Assembly: GCA_947474365.1 (NCBI GenBank)
Contig: CANJIU010000022.1
Span: forward strand, 43,185 to 107,184
Length of the DNA stretch: 64,000 nt
Direction: 5' to 3'
DNA from: Opitutia bacterium
GTDB taxonomy: Bacteria > Verrucomicrobiota > Verrucomicrobiia > Opitutales > Opitutaceae
Made by a program: the position numbers and the translations under genes. Below, piece after piece: positions 27,075 through 33,852 of this stretch. The notes under the pieces are model-generated. The model was not told where the DNA came from. It saw nothing but the letters and a program-made list of their open reading frames with translations, and did not search any database. Position 1 is the first letter of the stretch. Each line of letters opens with the position of its first letter.

Positions 27075-28385
27075 ATGCGCATCGCTCTGCTTCGCTTCGC
27101 TGTTTCCCAGTTGTTTCTGACCGGTCTGACGATTGCGGCTGAAACTGCGCCCACGCTGACGCTGGAGCAGGCCCTCGCCGCGGTGGAAAAAGTGAACGTC
27201 ACGGTGCTGTTAAGCCGGGAGACCGTCAACCAGGCCGGGGAGGCCGTTGCGCAGCAGCGTGCGTCGGTGCTCCCGGTGTTTGATGCCTCGATCCAGCAAC
27301 GGCGTTCCCAAGGCGTGAGCATCGCCACGGTTGTGGTGGCCTCCGGTCGGCCGGCGAGCCGTTTCGACGCGCTCATCTCGGGCAGCTACGCGTTGCTGAA
27401 CCCGAATCGGCTTTCAAACCTGCGCAGTTTCCGGATGGCGGCGGAAGTCTCCCGGGCCAACTACGGTTTCACGGTTCAAACCGTGATGGCGGACGTGGCG
27501 GACGCCTACTTCACCCACCTGCGCAACCTAAGCCGTCTGGCCGTGCTCGATTCCAACATTTCCCGAGCGCGTTCGCTCTATGACCTTGCACGCAACCAAC
27601 TGAATGCGGGAGTGGCCACGCAGATTGACGTGACGCGCGCGGAATCTCAGGTGGCGATCGCCGAGCAGGCTCGCCTCCAGCAAGTGACGGCCGTGCAGCG
27701 CAGCGAACTCTTCCTGAAACGGCTGCTGGATCTGGAGGCGGAACGGGAGATGCGGTTGGCGGACTTCCAAGTGCGCCGGACAGAAACCAGCCTCTTCGCG
27801 TTGGGAGCGGAAAAATCGACGTTCGAAAAGCGAGCCGACTATCTGGCGCTGCAAAAATCGCTCGAGCAGGCGAAAATCGACGTGCGCACCGCCACGTTTG
27901 AACGGATGCCGTCGCTCGCGCTCACCGGTAATTACGGTTTCGCTTCAGGCCGATTCGACGACAGCAAACAGGATCAATGGTCGATCGGACTCGGATTGAA
28001 TGTGCCGATCTTTGACGGGATGCGTTCGGGTGCCGATCGCCGTGTGGCGTTGTCACGGCAACGCGCCCAGGAGACACGCCTGCATAATCTCGAGATGCAG
28101 ATTTCCTCGGAGCTTCGGCTGGCTTTGCAGGACGCTGGTTCGCGCAACGCGCAGATTTTGGTTGCCGACAAGGGGCTGCGTCTCGCACAGGAGGAGTTGC
28201 GGCTGGCCCAGCAGCGGTACCAACAGGGAGTGGCCGACAACCGTGAAGTCGTGGACGCGCAGAACCGGCTGGCGATCGCGGACGACAACTTTGTCGAAGC
28301 TGTTTACCAGTACAACTTGAGCCGGGTGGAATTGGCGCGGTCAAAGGGCGACGTGCGCGCGATTCTGTCGGAAAAGGTTCCCTGA
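27075..28385 (+). CDS. TolC-family outer-membrane efflux protein
   Basis: 436 residues. A short signal peptide (FAVSQLFLTGLTIAA) leads into LTLEQALAAVEKVNVTVL, the usual opening of the TolC/outer-membrane-factor fold, and two long helical repeats follow (SRARSLYDLARNQLNAGVAT, LAQEELRLAQQRYQQGVADN), each with the repeat's alanine/glutamine-rich coiled coil and the NREVVDAQNRLA motif. It would form the outer-membrane tunnel of an export pump or type I system; no membrane-fusion or inner-membrane partner is next to it. Maf follows 3 nt later, so they are cotranscribed. Confidence 0.88.
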   Translation: MRIALLRFAVSQLFLTGLTIAAETAPTLTLEQALAAVEKVNVTVLLSRETVNQAGEAVAQQRASVLPVFDASIQQRRSQGVSIATVVVASGRPASRFDALISGSYALLNPNRLSNLRSFRMAAEVSRANYGFTVQTVMADVADAYFTHLRNLSRLAVLDSNISRARSLYDLARNQLNAGVATQIDVTRAESQVAIAEQARLQQVTAVQRSELFLKRLLDLEAEREMRLADFQVRRTETSLFALGAEKSTFEKRADYLALQKSLEQAKIDVRTATFERMPSLALTGNYGFASGRFDDSKQDQWSIGLGLNVPIFDGMRSGADRRVALSRQRAQETRLHNLEMQISSELRLALQDAGSRNAQILVADKGLRLAQEELRLAQQRYQQGVADNREVVDAQNRLAIADDNFVEAVYQYNLSRVELARSKGDVRAILSEKVP

Positions 28386-28388
28386 CGC

Positions 28389-28970
28389 GTGAACGGTTCG
28401 GCGCGTCTGATTTTGGCATCGGCCTCGCCTCGCCGGCGGGAATTGCTGGGGCAACTGGGCGTTCCCTTCGAGGTGTGCGTGGCGGATGTGGTCGAACACG
28501 AGGAGGCGTCAACCGACCCGCGCGTGATGGTGGCCCACAACGCTGCCCTGAAGGCGGACTGGGTGGCCGAACGAAACCCGGATGCGATTGTGCTCGGGGC
28601 GGACACCACTGTTTTCGTCGAGAACCATGCGCTCAACAAACCGCGCGACGCCGCGGACGCCCGGGCGATGCTTCGCCGGTTGAGCGGGCGGAGTCACACC
28701 GTGTTTACCGGAATCGCCGTCCGGCGCCGCCGGGACGGATTGCGAATCGACGAAGGGGTGGCGAGCGAAGTGAAGTTTCGGCAACTCGACGAGTCCATGA
28801 TTGAAGCGTACCTCGCGCTGGTTCACACGCTCGACAAGGCGGGCGGGTACGGCATCCAGGACCACGGGGAGTTGATTGTGGAAGGCTTCACCGGCTCTCT
28901 GACGAACATTGTTGGGCTGCCGGTGGAAACGACGAAACAAATTTTGACGCGGTGCGGTCTGCTGTCATGA
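28389..28970 (+). CDS. maf: Maf-type nucleoside triphosphate pyrophosphatase
   Basis: 193 residues. Maf proteins hydrolyse the non-canonical or canonical nucleotides dTTP/UTP and m7GTP-like substrates. Signature LILASASPRRRELLGQLG at the N-terminus, VLGADTTVFVENHALNKPRD in the middle and DKAGGYGIQDHGELIVEGFTG (quoted in parts: DKAGGYGIQ, VEGFTGSLTNIVGLP) at the end. The GTG at 28389 is the only start giving the full N-terminal motif and it lies 3 nt after the TolC-like stop. Confidence 0.93.
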   Translation: MNGSARLILASASPRRRELLGQLGVPFEVCVADVVEHEEASTDPRVMVAHNAALKADWVAERNPDAIVLGADTTVFVENHALNKPRDAADARAMLRRLSGRSHTVFTGIAVRRRRDGLRIDEGVASEVKFRQLDESMIEAYLALVHTLDKAGGYGIQDHGELIVEGFTGSLTNIVGLPVETTKQILTRCGLLS

Positions 28971-28983
28971 CTTCCCCTTCCAC

Positions 28984-28998
28984 CGGGCGTCCTGCCCG
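28984..28998 (+). other. Small hairpin just upstream of a start codon
   Basis: CGGGC and GCCCG pair around a 5-nt loop, ending 6 nt before the ATG at 29005, where a ribosome binding site would normally sit. It could modulate initiation of the TonB-like gene or be chance in GC-rich DNA. Confidence 0.25.
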
Positions 28999-29004
28999 AT
29001 TACC

Positions 29005-30126
29005 ATGAGCCAAACCATCGCCTCACCGACCCCGAGCAACACGTTGCGACGGCTTGTCGTGCGCGTGTGGTCGGATCCGGATTCGCGTTCGACGGCGATC
29101 GGGTTGATGGCCGTCTTGCTTTTCCACCTTCTGCTCTGGTTGCTGGGGCCGTTGCTGCTGCGTTACGACGATGTGGCGCTGGCCAATCGCCCGCACACCA
29201 CGTCCCGGGAGTTCAACATCGAGATTGCTCCGGACACCTTTGCCAAGGCGCCACCCAAGCCCAAGGACCCTTTCAAGTTCGTCGAGACGAATCCCGACGC
29301 TCCGGAAAACACGCCGGACAAGACCAATAATTTCGCGGCGCAGAACCAGCAGGTGGCCCAGGAAAAGCCCACGCCTGACGGTAAGAGCGACAAGCCGGCG
29401 ATGGAGGGAAAGAAGGATTTTGAATCGAACCAGATCGTCAGCGGGCGCCTGTCGCAACCGATCGAGCACGTCGAGGCCCAGCCACCGCCGAGCGCAGTTC
29501 CCGAGGCGGACCAGAAAGTGATGCCGCCAAAAGCGGAGCAGAATCCGCTTTCCGGCAGTGAGAAATTCGAAGGTGAAGCCAAGGACGGGATCGGCAGCAA
29601 TCTGGCCAAGCGCCTCGATAACGCGCGGCCGATTCCCGAGAAGATTGACGGTGTGAAGAACGCAAAGGAAATGGAAGGCGCGACTTCGATGCAGCCGGCA
29701 ATCGATCCGAAGCGCCCGCGCGCCCGCCCGCAGGTCGTGAAGCAACAACAGGTGCGGCCGGCGATCCTCGCTGAGAACAAATTTGGCACGACCAACATCG
29801 GAAATATCGCCGTCGACGCCAAGTGGAGCAATTACGGCGCCTACCTCCAGCGGATGATCGACACGGTGCAAATCCAGTGGGAGCGCCTCATCCTCCAGCA
29901 GTCGGCCAACCCCGTCGTGGGCAGCACGGTGACGGTCAAGTTTGTGATGAATGACGAGGGGCGGATTTCCCAAATCGTCAATGTCGACACCACCGCGAAC
30001 GAAACCTCTTCCCGTGCGTGTGTCAGTGCGATCACCGATCGTGCGCCCTATGGGCCCTGGACCGACGACATGAAGGCTGTCCTTGGCACCCAGCAGGAGA
30101 TGACGTTCACGTTCTATTATCAGTGA
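29005..30126 (+). CDS. TonB/TolA-like energy-transducing protein
   Basis: 373 residues. A cytoplasmic N-terminus is followed by one membrane helix (GLMAVLLFHLLLWLLGPLLL, about 33-52), a long polar linker rich in P, K, E and D typical of TonB and TolA spacers, and a C-terminal domain (YLQRMIDTVQIQWERLIL, GSTVTVKFVMNDEGRI, CVSAITDRAPYGPW) of the TonB-C/TolA-C type. It should carry proton-motive energy across the periplasm to outer-membrane receptors, four of which are in this window, but no exbB/exbD genes are adjacent. Its stop overlaps the next gene's GTG. Confidence 0.78.
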   Translation: MSQTIASPTPSNTLRRLVVRVWSDPDSRSTAIGLMAVLLFHLLLWLLGPLLLRYDDVALANRPHTTSREFNIEIAPDTFAKAPPKPKDPFKFVETNPDAPENTPDKTNNFAAQNQQVAQEKPTPDGKSDKPAMEGKKDFESNQIVSGRLSQPIEHVEAQPPPSAVPEADQKVMPPKAEQNPLSGSEKFEGEAKDGIGSNLAKRLDNARPIPEKIDGVKNAKEMEGATSMQPAIDPKRPRARPQVVKQQQVRPAILAENKFGTTNIGNIAVDAKWSNYGAYLQRMIDTVQIQWERLILQQSANPVVGSTVTVKFVMNDEGRISQIVNVDTTANETSSRACVSAITDRAPYGPWTDDMKAVLGTQQEMTFTFYYQ

Positions 30127-30887
30127 GTGCGGTGCCCGAGGGATTTTGGGCGGCACTGCCGCTGGGCCGGCGGGTGGAATTGCTCACGCACGATGCGAAC
30201 GGGCTCGCCGCGTTCAACAAACCGGCCGGTGTGCTTTCACATCCCAACGCCCCGGGAGATGAGCCGCGTTCACTGCTGAACGCGCGTTACGTGCTCGATG
30301 GCGAATTTTTCGAGTGGAACGATGCCGGGACCGGAAATGTGCTGCGGCTCTGGCTGCTCAACCGGATCGATTCCGCGACGTCCGGGTGCATCCTCGCCGC
30401 GGCCGATGCAGACCTTGCCACGGAGGTGCGCGCGCAGTTCAAACGGAAGCAGGTGAGAAAGATCTATCTCGCGCTTGTGTTCGGCGGCCCGCGACAGCCG
30501 CTTGAGCTGTGGCGCGACATGCTGACCGTCGAGAAACGCGGCGGGCACATTCGAACCGCCGCCCATTCGGGAAACGTGCCGGCGGAAAGCCAGATGAGCG
30601 TGGTCCGCGCGGGCAAGCGGGAGCCGCGCCTGACCCTGTTGCGACTCGAGCCGCGCACGGGCCGAAGCCATCAATTGCGCGTCCAATGTGCGAAGCGCAG
30701 CCTGCCGATCGTGGGCGATCAGACGTACGGAGACTTTTCCCGCAACCGGGAGTTCGCGAAGCTTGCCGGCACAAAACGGTTGTTTCTGCACTCGCTCGAG
30801 TCGTCGTTCGCCTACGAATTCAAGGGCGCCCGCCACACCTTTGCCGCGAAGGCACCCCTCCCGGGGGATTTTGAGAAGTTCCTTTGA
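30123..30887 (+). CDS. RluA-family RNA pseudouridine synthase
   Basis: About 254 residues. It isomerises uridine in RNA. The catalytic aspartate lies in LLNRIDSATSGCIL (family motif HRLDxxTSG; the first residue is N here), preceded by FNKPAGVLSHPN and followed by the RluA-type LEPRTGRSHQLRVQCA. The S4 RNA-binding domain is missing. The GTG at 30123 overlaps the preceding TGA as GTGA, so translation is probably coupled to the TonB-like gene; another GTG at 30132 is possible. The target position in RNA cannot be told from sequence. Confidence 0.88.
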   Translation: MSAVPEGFWAALPLGRRVELLTHDANGLAAFNKPAGVLSHPNAPGDEPRSLLNARYVLDGEFFEWNDAGTGNVLRLWLLNRIDSATSGCILAAADADLATEVRAQFKRKQVRKIYLALVFGGPRQPLELWRDMLTVEKRGGHIRTAAHSGNVPAESQMSVVRAGKREPRLTLLRLEPRTGRSHQLRVQCAKRSLPIVGDQTYGDFSRNREFAKLAGTKRLFLHSLESSFAYEFKGARHTFAAKAPLPGDFEKFL

Positions 30888-30929
30888 CAGGCGGGGGAGA
30901 ATGGGCGGAATTCTCGCGATTCGCCTGTC
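30886..30929 (+). promoter_or_regulatory. Two-tier hairpin filling the gap before DAHP synthase
   Basis: An 8-bp perfect stem (GACAGGCG 30886-30893 with CGCCTGTC 30922-30929) encloses a second 6-bp stem (GAGAAT 30897-30902 with ATTCTC 30910-30915). The outer right arm ends immediately before the ATG at 30930, so the folded RNA would bury the region where the ribosome lands. The left arm begins inside the stop codon of the upstream gene, so a ribosome finishing that gene would melt the stem. This suggests translational coupling of DAHP synthase, or a small attenuator. Confidence 0.5.
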
Positions 30930-31973
30930 ATGATTCTCCCAAAATCGAACCGCCTTACTCCGGAACAACTCAACGAGGTCACTGCCGTCGTCGCGGAGTT
31001 TGGCTGCAAGATTCAGCCAATTATCGGCGCGGTGCGGACGATTTACGCCATCGTTGGCGATGAGCGCGATGAACTCATGATCAACCGGTTGGAGGGGCTT
31101 TCCTTCATCGATCGCATCGACCGGATCCAGTCGCCGTTCAAGCTGATGGACAAGCGTTCGGATCTCGCGAGCCATCGCATCACCATTGGCGGAGTGACGC
31201 TCGGCGAGGAACTATTCGTGATCGCGGGAGCGTGCACGATTGATCCAAAGAACCCTAATTATTTCTACGAGACGGCGGCGGCCGTGAAAGAAGCCGGCGC
31301 CCACATGATCCGTGGCGGCGTTTGGAAGCCGCGCACCAACCCGTATACGTTTCAGGGTGACGTCAAATCACTCGACATCCTGATGGAGGCCGCGCGGCGC
31401 ACCGGCCTGCCCGTCGACACCGAGGTGATGGAAGAGGCGCATATCAAACTCGCGCTCGATGCGGGCGTGACCTGTCTCCAGGTCGGAGCGAGGAACGCGC
31501 TCAATTACTCTCTGCTGCGGGCGATCGGCCGGGCTGTTGCCGAGCGCGAGACGACCGTCCTCCTGAAACGGGGCATGCATATGGGGCCGATCAGTGAGTT
31601 CATCTCCGCCGCGGAATACATCGCGGCCTTCGGCAACCCCAACATCATCCTCTGTCCCCGCGGCACCGCGCCCACGCTCGATGGCTATCGCAATCATCCG
31701 GACGAGAGCATCACTCCGCTTCTGAAGGAAAAGACCTGGGCTCCCGTCGTCGTCGACCCGTCGCATTCCGTGGGCAAGGCTGTCTATGTCCCCGCCTGCG
31801 CGCTCGCCGCTGTCGCGTACGGTGCCGACGGACTCTGCATCGAATCCCACGTCAGCCCCAGTCACGGCATCGGTGACGATCCGAAACAGTCGCTGACGCC
31901 CGACGTGCTGGCCGAAACGATTTCCCAGGCGAAGCAATTGTGGGCACTCCGGCATCCCGTGAAGACGGCATAG
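30930..31973 (+). CDS. 3-deoxy-7-phosphoheptulonate (DAHP) synthase, ferredoxin-like-domain type
   Basis: 347 residues. First enzyme of the shikimate pathway, condensing phosphoenolpyruvate with erythrose 4-phosphate. An N-terminal ferredoxin-like regulatory domain of about 85 residues precedes the barrel, as in the AroF/PheB type of Thermotoga and Bacillus-like enzymes. Key motifs: WKPRTNPYTFQG (canonical KPRTSPYSFQG), LCPRGTAPTLDGYRN, VVVDPSHSVGK and the metal-ligand segment near GLCIESHVSPSHGIGDD. The usual GPCSxE motif is AGACTIDPKN here, keeping the metal cysteine but not the neighbours. It follows the pseudouridine synthase by 42 nt of fully folded spacer. Confidence 0.88.
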   Translation: MILPKSNRLTPEQLNEVTAVVAEFGCKIQPIIGAVRTIYAIVGDERDELMINRLEGLSFIDRIDRIQSPFKLMDKRSDLASHRITIGGVTLGEELFVIAGACTIDPKNPNYFYETAAAVKEAGAHMIRGGVWKPRTNPYTFQGDVKSLDILMEAARRTGLPVDTEVMEEAHIKLALDAGVTCLQVGARNALNYSLLRAIGRAVAERETTVLLKRGMHMGPISEFISAAEYIAAFGNPNIILCPRGTAPTLDGYRNHPDESITPLLKEKTWAPVVVDPSHSVGKAVYVPACALAAVAYGADGLCIESHVSPSHGIGDDPKQSLTPDVLAETISQAKQLWALRHPVKTA

Positions 31974-31990
31974 CGCTTGACAAAAATGGG

Positions 31991-32014
31991 CATGTGGCCA
32001 CGTGTGGCCACATG
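31991..32014. promoter_or_regulatory. Palindromic operator on the antitoxin start codon
   Basis: Two perfect 11-nt arms, CATGTGGCCAC and GTGGCCACATG, face each other across GT. The right arm ends exactly at the ATG of the antitoxin gene (32012-32014). A TTGACA-like -35 element lies at 31977-31982, so a repressor here would cover the promoter and the start. This is where toxin-antitoxin pairs usually bind their own promoter. Confidence 0.65.
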
Positions 32015-32341
32015 AAATCGAAACGAGTATTGGGCGCCCGGGCGGACGCCAAACCGGTGACGCCTGGGATGGTGGAGGAGGAGGCATCGCAGATCCTGCG
32101 GCGTCGGACTTTGGTCTCGGTGCGTGAGGCCAAGGACAATCTTTCGGGTCTGCTGCAGCGGGCCGCGGCTGGTGAAGAGGTAATCATCACTTCGGACGGC
32201 GAGCCGCGGGCCATGTTGGTGCGGTACCGTCCGGTCGTGGGCGGAAAGCCATGGACGTCCCTGGAGGCATTCCGTGCGACCTTGCCGATGACCCCCGATT
32301 CGACTCCGACCATTCGGGAACTGCGCGACTCCGGTTATTGA
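32012..32341 (+). CDS. Phd/YefM-family antitoxin
   Basis: 109 residues. The central part TLVSVREAKDNLSGLLQRAA, GEEVIITSDGEPRAMLVRYR is the Phd/YefM DNA-binding fold that dimerises on operator DNA. The first 45 residues are basic and look disordered; the C-terminus (LEAFRATLPMTPDSTPTIRE) should wrap the toxin. ATG 32012 is chosen because it lies at the edge of the palindrome and the residues upstream continue the preceding gene's tail. The toxin starts 1 nt after its stop, so the pair is coupled. Confidence 0.88.
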   Translation: MKSKRVLGARADAKPVTPGMVEEEASQILRRRTLVSVREAKDNLSGLLQRAAAGEEVIITSDGEPRAMLVRYRPVVGGKPWTSLEAFRATLPMTPDSTPTIRELRDSGY

Positions 32342-32342
32342 G

Positions 32343-32762
32343 ATGTATCTCGACACGTCGGTCGTCGTAAAGCTGTACACCCGCGAGGCGGACTCCTCCG
32401 CGTGCGAGAAGATGGTCGCGGGCCACAAACTTGTTTCCTCCGAGTTGCTGTATGGCGAGTTGTGGTCCGCGCTGCTCGCGAAGGAGCGTGCCGGGGTGCT
32501 GACGCCGGAACATCGTTTTCGGATCTGGGATCTTTTCGAAAGCCACATTCTGGACGATGCAATCGAATTGATGCGACTCGACGGTTTGCTGGTGCGTGAG
32601 GCAGCCGAAATCATGGCGAAAGTTCATCCGCGGGTTCCACTGCGCACCCTCGACGCGCTCCATTTGGCGACGTTTGCGAGCATCGAAGCGGGCCCCCTGT
32701 TTTCGACTGACAAGCGGATGATCGACGCCGCCCGCGCGCTGTCGTTACCTCTCGCCCGCTGA
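32343..32762 (+). CDS. PIN-domain ribonuclease toxin (VapC-type)
   Basis: 139 residues. A PIN domain whose acidic metal-binding residues are all in place: D4 (MYLDTSVVVKLY), E39 (LLYGELWSAL), D104 (RTLDALHLAT) and D123 (FSTDKRM). VapC toxins cleave tRNA or rRNA with magnesium when freed from the antitoxin. Paired with a Phd-type antitoxin rather than a VapB, a common mixture. The gene ends 18 nt from the convergent TPR gene. Whether it is active or a remnant cannot be told, but no residue is missing. Confidence 0.9.
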   Translation: MYLDTSVVVKLYTREADSSACEKMVAGHKLVSSELLYGELWSALLAKERAGVLTPEHRFRIWDLFESHILDDAIELMRLDGLLVREAAEIMAKVHPRVPLRTLDALHLATFASIEAGPLFSTDKRMIDAARALSLPLAR

Positions 32763-32779
32763 GTGGTCGCCCCCTCGGC

Positions 32780-33094
32780 CTACGGTCCCAGGTCGGCGAG
32801 CAGCGCCCGCAGTTCGCGCTCGGGATCCTCGTGGTGCTGGTCCACGGCGAGTTGCAGCGCAGCGGCCAGGAGCGGTCGCGCTTCGTCCCGCCGGCCCAGT
32901 TGCAGCAACAGTTTTCCGAGGAGAATGCGCGCCATCATCCAATCTGATTTCTTCGCGACGCAGGCTTCGTAGTGTGCCACGGCGTCGGATCCACGTCCCT
33001 CGGCCACGAGGGCCTGGGCGAGACTAAACCGAAACATTTCGTTTTCCGGTTGTCGCGCGACCAGGGCGGCAAACTGCTCCGACCGGGAAGCCAC
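32780..33094 (-). CDS. Small tetratricopeptide-repeat protein
   Basis: 104 residues made of TPR-like helices ([51 protein letters not shown]), so a protein-binding scaffold with no enzyme motif. The GTG at 33094 lies 5 nt after the phosphatase stop, which fixes both the start and its cotranscription with that gene. No signal peptide. It might dock substrates or partners of the phosphatase, but that is inference from adjacency. Confidence 0.7.
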   Translation of the reverse strand: MASRSEQFAALVARQPENEMFRFSLAQALVAEGRGSDAVAHYEACVAKKSDWMMARILLGKLLLQLGRRDEARPLLAAALQLAVDQHHEDPERELRALLADLGP

Positions 33095-33099
33095 GGGAG

Positions 33100-33822
33100 C
33101 TAGACGGCGTCGACGAAGACAGCAACTCCGGTGGCGTTGTCCGGACCGCCGCGCCGTACAGCCAGCGCGACAATTTCGTTCACGGCGGTCGTGGGGTCGG
33201 AGTGTTTCATCAGCAATTCGCCGATTTCGGAATCGGGGAGCATCCGCGTCACACCATCGGTGCAAAAAAGATAACGGTCGCCGGCCTGAATCTCCCGCGA
33301 GATGATGTCGACTTCGGGGGGGGTAGGCTGGCCGATGCAACGGGTGAGGGCGTTGCGGTTCGCTTCGTGATAATAGACCACTTCGCCGCGGGCGCGGCGC
33401 ATCCGAGCCTCGTTTTCCACGGAGTGATCTTCGGTCAGTCGGCAACATTCGCCCTTGCGGCTGCCGTACGAGCGGGAATCGCCGACGTGGGCAATCTTGA
33501 GGATGTTGTCGCGGATATGGCCGATGGTGACGGTGGTTCCGATCCCCATCGCCGGACTGATCTTTTGCCCGAGGAGGGAAACCGCCCGGTTGGCGTGGTG
33601 AACAATCACAACCAAGTCGGGTTCAGTGCCGACCGGAGTGGCGTGCACACCGCCGGAGATGTCCTCCACGGCGAGTTGGGCGGCCTCGCCCCCGCCCGGG
33701 AGACCGCCGACACCGTCGGCGACGCCAAAGAGCATTCCTTTTTCATCGAGGAGAAAACGGTCTTCGTTTTCCCGGCGGACACGGCCGATGTCAGTGAGCG
33801 CGGCGGCGCGGAGCGAAAGCAT
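33100..33822 (-). CDS. PP2C-type serine/threonine phosphatase
   Basis: 240 residues. All PP2C metal sites are visible: RVRRENEDRF at the N-terminus, GMLFGVADGVGG with the metal aspartate, AHVGDSRSYGSR, CTDGVTRMLPDSE and GGPDNATGVAV at the end. It removes phosphate from serine/threonine in proteins, usually opposing a Hanks-type kinase; no kinase gene is in this window. It lies between dinG (30 nt upstream) and the TPR gene (5 nt downstream), all on the minus strand. Confidence 0.94.
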   Translation of the reverse strand: MLSLRAAALTDIGRVRRENEDRFLLDEKGMLFGVADGVGGLPGGGEAAQLAVEDISGGVHATPVGTEPDLVVIVHHANRAVSLLGQKISPAMGIGTTVTIGHIRDNILKIAHVGDSRSYGSRKGECCRLTEDHSVENEARMRRARGEVVYYHEANRNALTRCIGQPTPPEVDIISREIQAGDRYLFCTDGVTRMLPDSEIGELLMKHSDPTTAVNEIVALAVRRGGPDNATGVAVFVDAV

Positions 33823-33852
33823 GGTGTTGGTTTTACCGTAGCCAGGTCTGGC

